Below, piece after piece: positions 50,779-59,247 of a DNA stretch of 64,000 bases. Each line of letters opens with the position of its first letter. The first letter of the stretch is position 1. The position numbers and the translations under genes are program-made. The notes below the pieces were generated by a model. It worked only from the letters and a program-made list of their open reading frames with translations, was not told the DNA's origin and did no database searches. Source of the stretch: CAVYXK01 sp963708245 (GTDB lineage: Bacteria > Pseudomonadota > Alphaproteobacteria > Acetobacterales > Acetobacteraceae); the NCBI GenBank assembly GCA_963708245.1, contig OY970201.1, positions 8,246,001 to 8,310,000 of the forward strand. The letters are read 5' to 3'.

Positions 50779-51414
50779 ATGCCGTTCGTGCTACAGCCTC
50801 GTCGCGCCGTGTTGTGCCTGTCGGCCGCGCTTCTGTTCACATTACCATTCGCCTCCGCACCGGCGGAGTCGGTAGAAGATAGTCCCGTCGCTCCGATCGA
50901 GGCGCTCGATCAGGCGCTGATCGAGATCATGAAAGCTGGGAAGCACACTCCCTTTCAGCAGCGGGCCGACATGCTCGCGCCGGCCATCGACCAGGCGTTC
51001 GATCTACCCAACGTCCTGAAGTTCTCAGTCGGGCTGGGCTGGTCCGCGATGACGAGCGAACAGCAGGCGGCCTTGCTGGCAGCATTCCGCCGTTACACGA
51101 TTGCCTCCTATGTTGAGAATTTCGACAGCTATGAGGGGCAGCGCTTCGTGGTCGACCCGACCACCCGCGCGCTCAGCGACGGCCGCCAGGTGGTGAGCTC
51201 AAAGATCATTCCCCAAGCGGGCACACCGCATACGCTGGACTACGTGATGCAGAAGACGGATTCCGGCTGGAAGGCGGTCGATGTGCTGGCCGAAGGCTCG
51301 ATCAGCCGGGTCGCCGTACAACGCTCCGATTTCAGCGCGTTGCTCAACAAGGGCGGCGCGCCGGCGCTTGAGGCGAGTCTGCAGGAGAAGACCGAGGCGC
51401 TGTCGCGCGGCTAA
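50779..51414 (+). CDS. MlaC/HpnM-like periplasmic lipid-transport protein
   Basis: A 211-residue exported protein with signal peptide RRAVLCLSAALLFTLPFASA. The mature region has LPNVLKFSVGLGWSAMTSEQ and FRRYTIASYVENFDSYEGQR, characteristic of the toluene-tolerance Ttg2D/MlaC family, and fits HpnM of hopanoid-producing alphaproteobacteria. It would carry phospholipid or hopanoid between membranes. No other mla or hpn genes are nearby. GAGGAAG precedes the ATG. Confidence 0.82.
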   Translation: MPFVLQPRRAVLCLSAALLFTLPFASAPAESVEDSPVAPIEALDQALIEIMKAGKHTPFQQRADMLAPAIDQAFDLPNVLKFSVGLGWSAMTSEQQAALLAAFRRYTIASYVENFDSYEGQRFVVDPTTRALSDGRQVVSSKIIPQAGTPHTLDYVMQKTDSGWKAVDVLAEGSISRVAVQRSDFSALLNKGGAPALEASLQEKTEALSRG

Positions 51415-51423
51415 CTAAACCCG

Positions 51424-51474
51424 CCTCTCCCGCCCTGCGGGAGAGGTCGCCACGCGCAGCGTGGCGGGTGAGGG
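51424..51474. repeat. Intergenic palindromic repeat, copy C
   Basis: Third and best-preserved copy of the two-hairpin element: stem CCTCTCCCGC with GCGGGAGAGG, then CGCCACGC with GCGTGGCG, then GGTGAGGG. It lies between the convergent MlaC-like and AhpD-like genes, nine bases after the former's stop, and may terminate transcription from either side. Confidence 0.78.
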
Positions 51475-51492
51475 TGCTGCGTGCAGGGGCTG

Positions 51493-52071
51493 CTACCCTC
51501 CCCGAGCAATGCGGTGGTACTCAGTATTCGGCATCATATCGGTCGCCGACGCCATCCGATTCGACAGATTGAAGAACGCCACGGTCTCCGCCAGATCGAA
51601 AATGTCCCCCTCTGTCAGGCCGGCCGCGCGCAGCCCGTCGCGATCGTCGTCGTCGACCAACCACGGCGTCGTTGTCAGCTTCCAGGTGAAGTCCAGCATC
51701 GCCCGCTGCCGCCGATCCAGCTTCGCCACGCGATAACTATGCGCCATCATCTCCCCGAGCTCGGGATCACCCGACAGCAGGCGCACCGCCGCACCATGCG
51801 CGACCAGGCAGTAATAGCAGCGGTTGGCCGACGAGACGACAACCGCCACCATTTCCCGCTCCAGCTTCGACAGGCCGGACTCCGACAACATCACCTCGTT
51901 GTACATCGCCATGAAGTTGCGCAGCCGCTGCTGCTTCAGGCTGTAGGCGCTGTACACGTTCGGCACGAAGCCCAGCTTGTCGACGCACTTGCGCCAGATC
52001 GCGCGCAAGTCATCATCAAGCCCATCCGGATCGGGCACGCCAAGTTTTGAGATATGGTCGGGCTGCGGCAT
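51493..52071 (-). CDS. AhpD/carboxymuconolactone decarboxylase-like peroxidase-related protein
   Basis: A 192-residue AhpD-like protein. The redox centre EMVAVVVSSANRCYYCLVAH has Cys-x-x-Cys with Glu upstream and His downstream, as in alkylhydroperoxidase AhpD and its peroxidase-related relatives. A longer N-terminus and GVPDPDGLDDDLRAIWRK match the 'peroxidase-related enzyme' group. It may reduce organic peroxides. ATG 52071. The upstream 2-hydroxyacid dehydrogenase gene stops 19 bases before, same strand. Confidence 0.87.
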   Translation of the reverse strand: MPQPDHISKLGVPDPDGLDDDLRAIWRKCVDKLGFVPNVYSAYSLKQQRLRNFMAMYNEVMLSESGLSKLEREMVAVVVSSANRCYYCLVAHGAAVRLLSGDPELGEMMAHSYRVAKLDRRQRAMLDFTWKLTTTPWLVDDDDRDGLRAAGLTEGDIFDLAETVAFFNLSNRMASATDMMPNTEYHRIARGG

Positions 52072-52090
52072 CGGCGTGACTCCAGCAGGG

Positions 52091-53071
52091 TCAGTCGAGT
52101 ACTTCCTTGTTGATGACGTTGTCGCGGTTCGGCTTGCCGTCAAGCACGCTCAATATGTTCTCCGCAGTCACCCGACCCATCCCGGCGACCGACTCGACCG
52201 TGACCCCCGCCATGTGCGGCGAGGTGATAACGTTCTCCAGCTTCAGCAGCCCGTTGGAGATCGGCGTCGGCTCTGCTTCAAACACGTCCAGGCCGGCACC
52301 GGACAGGTGCCCGGTGGTCAGCGCCTCGTGCAGCGCCGGCTCGTCGATGATACCGCCGCGAGCGGTGTTCACGATCGCTGCGCCACGCTTCATCCGGGCG
52401 AGCCGCGCGGCGTTGAACATCCCGACCGTCTCCGGCGTCTTCGGGCAATGGATGGTAACGAAATCGGCGCGCGACAGGGCCGCATCGAGATCGCCCACTG
52501 CCTCCCACCCGGCCGCGCGGATGGTATCCGCCGGCACATAGGGATCATAGACCAGCACGTTCATATCGAACCCGGCGCAGCGCTTGGCCGAACGCGTCCC
52601 GATGCGCCCGAAGCCGACGATCAGCACGGTCTTGCCAGACAGCTCCGCCGGCAACCCGTCATGCCGGTCGCTCCATTTTCCCTCGAGCACCTTGCGGTCG
52701 AGCGCCGGCCCGTGCTTGGCCAGCGTCATCATCAGATAGAGTGCATGCTCGGCGACGCTGGTGGAATTGGACGTGCCGGCCACCATCAGCGGCACCTTGC
52801 GCGCGGTCAACGCCGGCACCTCCACGGCGTCGTAGCCGACGCCAATGCGGGCGACCACTTCCATGTGTGGCGATGCGTCCATCTCCGTCTGGCGATACGG
52901 CGTGCCGCCCAGCGCGATACCGGCGGCATCGCCAAGCAACGGCAGCAGGTCCGCCTGTACGATCGCACCTGGATAGCTCTGCACTTCGATGTCGTCGCGG
53001 GCAGCCAGCAGGGCCACACCCTCCTTGCCCATCGTATTCGGGACGAGCACCTTCTTTCGATTGGTCGGCAT
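52091..53071 (-). CDS. D-2-hydroxyacid dehydrogenase family protein
   Basis: A 326-residue NAD-dependent D-2-hydroxyacid dehydrogenase. The NAD loop is VLIVGFGRIGTRSAKRCAGF, the catalytic Arg is in VNTARGGIIDEPAL, Glu in GLDVFEAEP and His in TSPHMAGVT. It resembles the phosphoglycerate/hydroxypyruvate reductase branch without a regulatory domain. AAGGAAAC precedes the ATG. The SDR gene upstream stops 20 bases before it, so the two and the AhpD-like gene likely share an operon. Confidence 0.9.
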   Translation of the reverse strand: MPTNRKKVLVPNTMGKEGVALLAARDDIEVQSYPGAIVQADLLPLLGDAAGIALGGTPYRQTEMDASPHMEVVARIGVGYDAVEVPALTARKVPLMVAGTSNSTSVAEHALYLMMTLAKHGPALDRKVLEGKWSDRHDGLPAELSGKTVLIVGFGRIGTRSAKRCAGFDMNVLVYDPYVPADTIRAAGWEAVGDLDAALSRADFVTIHCPKTPETVGMFNAARLARMKRGAAIVNTARGGIIDEPALHEALTTGHLSGAGLDVFEAEPTPISNGLLKLENVITSPHMAGVTVESVAGMGRVTAENILSVLDGKPNRDNVINKEVLD

Positions 53072-53091
53072 TCCAGTTTCCTTGCTTGACG

Positions 53092-53853
53092 TCAGAGCTT
53101 GCGCTGCAAATTGGCGACGTAGCTCCGATTCCAGGTCGGGGCGATCATCACCTCGTTGATCACCACGTGGCGTGGCAGGCAGGCGATGTAGCGGATCAGG
53201 TCACCGCAATCCTCCGGCTGCACCATGCGCGCCCGCTCCTCCGGCCCGACCGGATTTGGCCGCTTGTCCAGGATCGGCGTGGCAACCTCACCCGGCAGGA
53301 TCACGGAGGAGCGGATGCCGTTGATGCATTCCTCCATATTGATGGAGTGGCTCATCGCCACCACGCCGTGCTTGGCGGCGGTGTATATGGGCCCGCTGAA
53401 CCCACCGATGAAGCGCCCGGCCATCGAGGCGGTATGGATGATCAGCCCGTCCTTCTGCGCGCGCATCAGCGGCAGCGCGATGGTCACGCAATACAGCGCC
53501 GATGACAGATTGCCCTGCACAAGCTCGTCGATGCCCTGCGGCGTCAGCTTGTTCCAATGCCGGTCGAGTATATTCAGACCCGCGTTGTTCACCAGGATAT
53601 CCAGCCGACCAATCGTGTCCTTGATGAAGGCGCCGACCTTCTGCACTTGTGCCGACTGCATCAGGTCGGCCGGCTGCACATGCGCGGAGCCGCCATTCTC
53701 GCGGATGCGGCCGGCAACGTGCTCCAACGGTTCGCGCCGCCGGCCGGTGAGCACGATCGTCGCGCCCTCATCGGCCAGTGCCAACGCGGCGGCCTCGCCG
53801 ATGCCGCTGCCGGCGCCGGTGACCCAGGCGACCTTTCCCGCGAGCTTCGGCAT
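53092..53853 (-). CDS. Short-chain dehydrogenase/reductase
   Basis: A 253-residue SDR. AWVTGAGSGIGEAAALALAD binds the coenzyme, VNNAGLNI is the NNAG motif, and the catalytic Ser and YxxxK are in TASMAGRFIGGFSGPIYTAA followed by K. ATG 53853 has GGGAAGGA upstream; a longer start 87 bases further back lacks a ribosome site. First gene of the probable SDR-hydroxyacid dehydrogenase-AhpD operon. Confidence 0.9.
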   Translation of the reverse strand: MPKLAGKVAWVTGAGSGIGEAAALALADEGATIVLTGRRREPLEHVAGRIRENGGSAHVQPADLMQSAQVQKVGAFIKDTIGRLDILVNNAGLNILDRHWNKLTPQGIDELVQGNLSSALYCVTIALPLMRAQKDGLIIHTASMAGRFIGGFSGPIYTAAKHGVVAMSHSINMEECINGIRSSVILPGEVATPILDKRPNPVGPEERARMVQPEDCGDLIRYIACLPRHVVINEVMIAPTWNRSYVANLQRKL

Positions 53854-53936
53854 CTGCGACGTTCCTTCCCGTTCGACCGTCCTGCATTCAACGGGGTTGC
53901 CTGGGCCGCGGCAAGAGCCCGCCGGCTGTGTCCAAT

Positions 53937-54032
53937 TCACCGCTCTGCGGCCGGATCCGCCAGAAGATCCTCGACCCTACCGACGAACCGCCTGGCGGTT
54001 GCAAGCGCCTCTTGCGCCTGCTCGGCTGTCAC
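53937..54032 (-). CDS. Possible 31-residue helical peptide
   Basis: A GTG-start frame of 31 codons beginning TAEQAQEALATARRFVGRVE and ending LLADPAAER. It follows the Rap1a-like gene by 15 bases in the same frame. Composition and regular spacing suggest one amphipathic helix. The only ribosome-like signal, CTGAG, is too close to the GTG. It may equally be the former C-terminal extension of the upstream gene or chance. Confidence 0.25.
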   Translation of the reverse strand: MTAEQAQEALATARRFVGRVEDLLADPAAER

Positions 54033-54047
54033 CTCAGAGCCAGTCAG

Positions 54048-54416
54048 CTATTTGCAGGGAAAGCGCTCGCCAAGAAATTGCGCCAAACCCTTGGCTGCCG
54101 GCAATTGCGCATGTTCCGGCACCGCTCGCGCCCAGTCCACGAACTGCGCGAGTGTCGCGGTGCGCGTCGGCGGCGGGTTCGGGAAGCAGAACGGCTTCGT
54201 GGCGCCCGCGGTACCCAATAGCACGTCGGCGACGCCCTGAGCGAAGCCGCTGCAGTAGTTGATCCCCGCGTCCGCACGGGAGTTGCCCGGTTTCGCCCCG
54301 CATAGCGCTGCGAGGTCGCCGGCCGTCCGCGCATGCAGATTGATCCCTCGCTGCGCGTAGGCCATTGGGAAGAGCGCCAGCGCCACAACGGGGCCAGTCA
54401 GGCAGGAAAGCCTCAT
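54048..54416 (-). CDS. Rap1a/Tai-like secreted protein
   Basis: A 122-residue exported protein with signal peptide LSCLTGPVVALALFPMAYA. Cys residues in LAALCGAKPGN, INYCSGFAQGVADV, KPFCFPNPPPTRT and the C-terminal ERFPCK follow the Rap1a/Tai pattern, a family that includes periplasmic immunity proteins against type VI amidase effectors. No effector or secretion gene is near. Its ATG overlaps the queC stop by four bases. Confidence 0.68.
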   Translation of the reverse strand: MRLSCLTGPVVALALFPMAYAQRGINLHARTAGDLAALCGAKPGNSRADAGINYCSGFAQGVADVLLGTAGATKPFCFPNPPPTRTATLAQFVDWARAVPEHAQLPAAKGLAQFLGERFPCK

Positions 54417-55165
54417 CCCGGAACTCCTGTCGAGAAAGCTATTGGCGGATCAGTAGGCGATCCGTCGCCGGAGGCAAGCCACCGTCGCCATCCGCCGGCG
54501 CGTAGCTCACATGCAGGGCAGGTGCCGCAGCCGTAGCCCCACTCGTGACGATGTGTTCGGTCACCATGATAGCAGCTATGCGTGTGCTCGATGATCAACT
54601 CGATCAGCGGCGCGCCGCCCAGGGCCGAGGCCAGTTCCCAGGTTGCCGCCTTGTCCCGCCACATCAGCGGCGTCTCCACCACGAAGCGCCGCTGCATGCC
54701 GAGATTAAGCGCGAGCTGCATGGCCTTGATCGTGTCGTCGCGGCAGTCCGGATAGCCGGAATAGTCGGTCTCGCACATCCCGCCAATCAGGCGCCGGATG
54801 CCGCGCCGATACGCAATCGCCGCGGCATAGGTCAGGAACAGCAGGTTGCGCCCGGGCACGAAGGTGTTGGGCAATCCTTCATCCGTCATGGCAATGGCGG
54901 TTTCAGTTGTAAGCGCTGTGGCTCCGATCGCCGCCATCCCGCCTGCAATGTCCACCAGGCGGTCCGGTCCAAGCCGTTCGCTCCAATCTGCTATCGCCGA
55001 TAAGCGGTCGCGTATCGGTGTCCGACAGCTTAGCTCGACGACGTGCCGCTGCCCATAAGCGAAGCCTACCGTCTCGACACAACTATAACGAGCCAGCGCC
55101 CAGGCGAGGCAAGTCGTCGAGTCCTGCCCGCCGGAGAAGAGAACGAGGGCGCTGTCCTTGTGCAT
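54413..55165 (-). CDS. queC: 7-cyano-7-deazaguanine synthase QueC
   Basis: A 250-residue ATP-dependent ligase that makes preQ0 in queuosine and deazapurine biosynthesis. The ATP loop is LFSGGQDSTTCLAWALARYS at residues 9-28, FVPGRNLLFLTYAAA is conserved, and the zinc site is formed by Cys in HTHSCYHGD and GYGCGTCPACELRAGGW. The family is unmistakable. No other queuosine gene or preQ1 riboswitch is visible next to it. Confidence 0.93.
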   Translation of the reverse strand: MHKDSALVLFSGGQDSTTCLAWALARYSCVETVGFAYGQRHVVELSCRTPIRDRLSAIADWSERLGPDRLVDIAGGMAAIGATALTTETAIAMTDEGLPNTFVPGRNLLFLTYAAAIAYRRGIRRLIGGMCETDYSGYPDCRDDTIKAMQLALNLGMQRRFVVETPLMWRDKAATWELASALGGAPLIELIIEHTHSCYHGDRTHRHEWGYGCGTCPACELRAGGWRRWLASGDGSPTDPPIAFSTGVPG

Positions 55166-55337
55166 GCGGTAAACCTAAACGTACGGGCGCCATAACCAGC
55201 AGTTCCCGCCGGCTGTACTGGCAGGGCGCCAGATCGAATCGCAGGATCAAATCATTCTACGCGCCGCAACGCGGTAGCATAGCCGCAGCCAGCCCGATAA
55301 GCCATGAGCATCAGCCACAGGCGCGGACGCGCGCCCG

Positions 55338-55559
55338 ACCGCGGCATTCCTCTGTGCGGGGATCGCCCTTTCGTTCAGCTCCGATCCGGCGTACCGCACC
55401 CTGGCGGTGAGGATCACCCTCTACCAGGGAGAATGCTCGTTTCCCTGGCCCGAGATCTCGGCTGCACTGGCGTTGGTGGGGATCGTGCCGGTAACGCTGC
55501 TGATCATCCTGTTCCAGCAGCGTATCCTGGCCGAGCTCATGGCGGGCGGGGTAAAGGGA
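55338..55559 (+). pseudogene. C-terminal remnant of a sugar ABC transporter permease (MalG-like)
   Basis: In the frame starting near 55338, TAAFLCAGIALSFSSDPAYR, then LYQGECSFPWPEIS and FQQRILAELMAGGVKG match the last quarter of MalG-type permeases, which commonly end in xGxVKG. The 5' three quarters are absent, and a stop lies in frame at 55305. The expected stop is also missed by one base: GGATTGACG reads on, while GGATGA would end it. The sulfoquinovosidase gene begins eight bases later, so an operon has been truncated here. Confidence 0.7.
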
Positions 55560-55566
55560 TTGACGC

Positions 55567-57588
55567 ATGCAGATCGAGACGGAGACCAGCGGATTCACTC
55601 TGAAGCTGGCCGGAAAGGCGCTGATCCGGCACACGCCGGACGCTCCGTTCCTGTTCGTCGGCCGCGGCGAACCAAAAGTGGAGATGCATCACGGCTTCTT
55701 CGACATCGAGGATTATGTCACCGAGCGCATCGCATTGCGGCACACACGGCTGGTGACGACGAGCGGGGGCTGGCGCCTGGAATGCAGCATCGACGGGGCC
55801 GGACCGCCGGTCATTTCGGTTTCGATCACAGGCGACGCAAACCGCGCGGCGCTTGCTTTCACTGGATTGGACCCAAGGATCAACCGTGTCTGGATCCGTC
55901 TGCTCGCCGAACCCGGTGAGCATGCCTGGGGCGGCGGCGAACAGTTCTCGTATCTCGATCTGCGTGGACGGCGCTTCCCGCTCTGGGTGTCGGAACCGGG
56001 TGTCGGGCGCGATCGCACCAACTTCATCACCTGGCAGGCGGATCGCGACGGTGGGCGCGGCGGGGACTGGTGGATGACCTATTGTCCGCAACCGAGCTTC
56101 CTCTCCTCGCGCCGCTATGCCGCCCATCTCGATACCAGCGCCTATACCGCACTCGACTTCCGCCATGCGGCGTTTCACGAGCTGGAGGCCTGGGCGGTGC
56201 CCACGGCGCTCGAGTTTCATGCCGCGCCGGATTTCGCTGCGCTGGTGACAGCGCTGTCGGACCGGCTTGGCCGCCCGCCGGCGCTTCCGGAATGGACCGA
56301 CACGGGCGCGATCATCGGATTGAAGGACGGCGCGCGCAGCTTCGAGCGACTGGAGCGCATCATCGAAGCGGGCGTGTGCGTGGCTGGGCTATGGTGCGAG
56401 GACTGGGCCGGCGTGCGACAGACCGTGTTCGGCCGCCGCCTGCTCTGGAACTGGGAATGGGATCCGGCCCGCTACCCCGACCTGCCGCAGCGGATCAATG
56501 AGCTGGCGGCGCGCAACATCCGCTTCCTTGCCTACACCAACCCGTATCTCAACACCGAGGGACGACTGTTCGCCGAAGCCGAGGCGGGCGGCCATTTCAT
56601 TCGCAACCACGCCGGCGAGACATATCGCGTCGATTTCGGGGGGTTCAGCGGCGGCATGGTGGACCTGACCAACCCCGATGCCGCGCGCTGGTTCATCGAC
56701 CGGATCTTGAAGCAGAACATGCTTGACCTGGGGATCACCGGCTGGATGGCTGATTTCGGCGAGTTCGTGTCCCCCGATGCAGTGCTCCACGCCGGCGATC
56801 CGATGCTGCTGCACAATGCCTGGCCGGTGCTGTGGGCGGAGGTCAATGCGCGCGCAGTCGCCGAGGCAGGCCGTACTGGCGACGTGCTATTCTTCATGCG
56901 ATCCGGGTTTACCGGAGCACAGAGATATTGCCCGCTGTTGTGGGGTGGGGATCAGTCGGTCGATTTCTCGCGTCATGACGGACTGCCGAGCGCCATCTGT
57001 GCGGCGCTGTCATCCGGGCTGGTCGGGCACGCGTACCACCACACCGATATCGGCGGGTATATGAGTCTGTATGGCAACCGGCGCACGCCGGAGGTGCTGA
57101 TGCGCTGGGCAGAGATGGCGGCATTCACCGCTCTAATGCGCACGCACGAAGGAAATCGGCCCAAGGATAATTGACAGATCGACAGTTCGCCAGCGCTGTT
57201 ATCGCATTTTGCGAGGATGACTCGACTGTTTCGCGCAACGGCGCCGTACCGGCGGGCGGTCGTAGCAGAAGCCGCGGCACGCGGTCTGCCGATGCAGCGG
57301 GCGCTGTTCCTGGAGTTCCCGGACGATGCGGCAGGTTACAAGGTGCAGGACGAATTCCTGTTCGGACCGGACCTGCTGGTAGCGCCGGTGGCGGCGGAAG
57401 GGGCGCGATCCTGGCGCGCCTATCTGCCCGCGGGCGCCGATTGGACACATGTCTGGTCCGGCACAACCCACTCGGGTGGGCGGGAGGTGACGCTAGCCGC
57501 CCCGTTGGGGGAGCCGGCGGTGTTCTTCCGGGAAGGCTCTGCGTTCGCGGGCTTGTTCAGGAGCCTCGTTGATGTCGTTCGGGGCTGA
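55567..57588 (+). pseudogene. Sulfoquinovosidase (GH31, YihQ/SmoI-like) interrupted by in-frame TGA
   Basis: A GH31 glycosidase of the sulfoquinovosidase type, which frees sulfoquinovose from plant sulfolipid glycerol. Catalytic Asp396 lies in WMADFGEF and acid/base Asp462 in GGDQSVDF. The sulfonate-site residues are Lys253 (GLKDG), Glu278 (CEDW), Arg291 and Trp294 (GRRLLW), and Tyr498 (DIGGY), the KERWY pattern. After MRTHEGNRPKDN a TGA (57172-57174) replaces the Trp of E. coli YihQ (GDNWQF), and the same frame continues with ALLSHFARMTRLF and DEFLFGPDLLVAPV to 57588. Readthrough would give about 673 residues, the normal length. Confidence 0.85.
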
Positions 57589-57773
57589 ATGAGAATCGAA
57601 TCTGCCTGTCGCGACTTGACGGGCAGTGCTACCGACGCCGGAAATGTTGGCGCTTTGCATTGCCGCACAAATCGCTGACCGTGCCAGACCGCCTCCGTAA
57701 CGGATAACGTGGTCACATAGTCGCGGAATGAACACTGGCTGCCGCGAAAAGGCTGACGGAGGAGAATCGGGCG

Positions 57774-58770
57774 ATGCGGGCATTCCGCACGGGCTTGCTG
57801 ATCTGCGCCCTGGCGGTCATGGCAGCGCCGGTGCGGGCGGCGGGGCCACTGCTGCAAGAGGCGATCGGTCTCATGGGGCCGATCATGTGGCTCAGTTCCG
57901 GAGCACCCGGACTGGTGCTCGGTGTCGTCAATGGCAACGATACGATCGTCACCGGGTATGGCCATGTTCGCCCGCCGGGAGAGCATCCGGAACAGCCGAA
58001 CCCGGAGCCGGACGGTCGGACGCTGATCCGGCTCGGCTCGGTCTCCAAGGCTTTTGCCGGCGAGTTGCTGGCCCGCCTGGTGGTCGAAGGCCGCGTGCGC
58101 CTGACCGATCCGCTGCAGCGTTTCCTGCCACCCGATGTCACGGTGCCGAAATTCGGCGACCGGTCATCACCCTGCTCGATCTGGCGACGCATTCCGGTGG
58201 GCTGCCGCGCGAGATGGGATTCGCCCCGGACGGCATCCTACCTTTCACCTGGCCGACACGTGCCGATCGGTTCACCTGGCTCGCCAAGCAGAAGCTCGGT
58301 TGGGCGCCCGGAAGCGTGGGGGCCTACTCCAACATTGGATTCGACCTGCTCGGCGATGCACTGAAAGGCGCGACGGGCCAGCCCTATGCGGTGCTTCTGC
58401 GCGAGCGCATCACCGGGCCTTTGGGCATGGGCGACACCACGCTGACGCCAGATGCGGCGCAGTGCGCGCGCCTGATGCAAGGCACGGGGATCGGTGCGCC
58501 GCGTGGACCCGTATGCATCAATACACAGGCGGCACAGCCGAGCGGCGGACTCTATTCGACCACCGACGACACGGTGAAATGGCTCCGCCATCAACTCGAT
58601 ACTGGCAATCCGGAAGTGTGGCCGACGCTGATGGTTTCACAAGAGATCTATCGGTTGCGGCAATCGATGCCCGCGGCGGTGGACCGGGTGGATTTTGGGA
58701 TGTTCCTTGGATTGGCGCAGGCAGCGGACGAACTGCTCGCAACTCTGACGGTAGGAGTCTGGCCCAAAGG
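57774..58770 (+). pseudogene. AmpH-like class C beta-lactamase family gene, frameshifted and truncated
   Basis: Signal peptide LLICALAVMAAPVRAA, active-site SVSK (Ser89, Lys92) and RLTDPLQRFLPPDV are in the first frame. Near 58160 one base is missing (GGCGACCGGTCATC); the next frame continues ITLLDLATHSGGLPRE, AYSNIGFDLLGDAL with the catalytic Tyr-Ser-Asn, and GGLYSTTDDTVKWLRHQL. After about 58715 similarity fades and the KTG-containing C-terminus is missing, replaced by unrelated sequence. Intact AmpH is a periplasmic DD-carboxypeptidase/endopeptidase. GGAGGAG precedes the ATG. Confidence 0.82.
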
Positions 58771-58912
58771 CACGCTCCATCTGCATGTATCCGCGTGCAT
58801 CTGCGTTTCAATTTCTCACTTCATTCAGGCGGTACCGCAGCGCAGGAGCTTGCCGGACCCGCTAGGCGCGAGCTCTGGGGCCGAAGTGATTGACCATGCC
58901 CGATCGGGATCA

Positions 58913-59041
58913 TCAACATCCGCGATCTTCGTACTTCCACCAGGTCCACGCAGTCACTGCTGCTGTACCGGCGCAAATGGCTGCGATGATCAGAAACGTG
59001 TCCGGCATGCCAACCGTATCGGCCAACGGGCTGCTGACAAC
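58913..59041 (-). pseudogene. Possible C-terminal tail of a membrane transporter
   Basis: Read on the minus strand, this gives SPLADTVGMPDTFLIIAAIC, then AGTAAVTAWTWWKYEDRGC and a stop: a loop followed by one transmembrane helix and a short cytoplasmic tail, the shape of the last helix of a major facilitator protein. Upstream the frame breaks near 59041 at the palindrome. The family is a guess; it could also be an unrelated hydrophobic stretch. Confidence 0.3.
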
Positions 59042-59054
59042 GTTGTGTCAGCAG
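59031..59054. repeat. Imperfect 24-base palindrome
   Basis: CTGCTGACA at 59031-59039 is followed after six bases by its exact complement TGTCAGCAG at 59046-59054. It sits where the transporter-like frame breaks. It could be an operator, a hairpin or a rearrangement junction. Confidence 0.4.
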
Positions 59055-59247
59055 CGGCTCTCCCTACGATGGGACCTGCCGAACCGATGCAGCGCCGGGA
59101 GCTCGGGCTTACCCCCTCGGCCGTTCCCGCGGAACCCATCGCGAAGCCGACCCGTTACGGATATTCGTTCCCGTGATAAGGCTCCCAATGGCCGAGTATC
59201 CTCCCTCTGCCCCGTCCGAGCATCCATTCGACGCCTAAGAGGAACTG

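Larger units (their letters stand above)
58771..59247. other. Stretch without an intact gene
   Basis: This 477-base stretch between the AmpH remnant and ligD holds no convincing intact gene. It contains a phrase like CATCTGCATGTATCCGCGTG near 58788, typical of dispersed intergenic repeats, a possible transporter tail on the minus strand (58913-59041), and an imperfect palindrome (59031-59054). It looks like decayed coding DNA. Confidence 0.6.

Noticed and set aside
54413..55300. preQ1 riboswitch upstream of queC
   Set aside because: I looked at the region before the queC start and saw no aptamer-like pattern.
57172..57174. TGA read as Trp or selenocysteine
   Set aside because: Many genes here end in TGA within ATGA overlaps, so the standard code applies, and no selenocysteine element is apparent; the aligned residue is Trp, not Cys.
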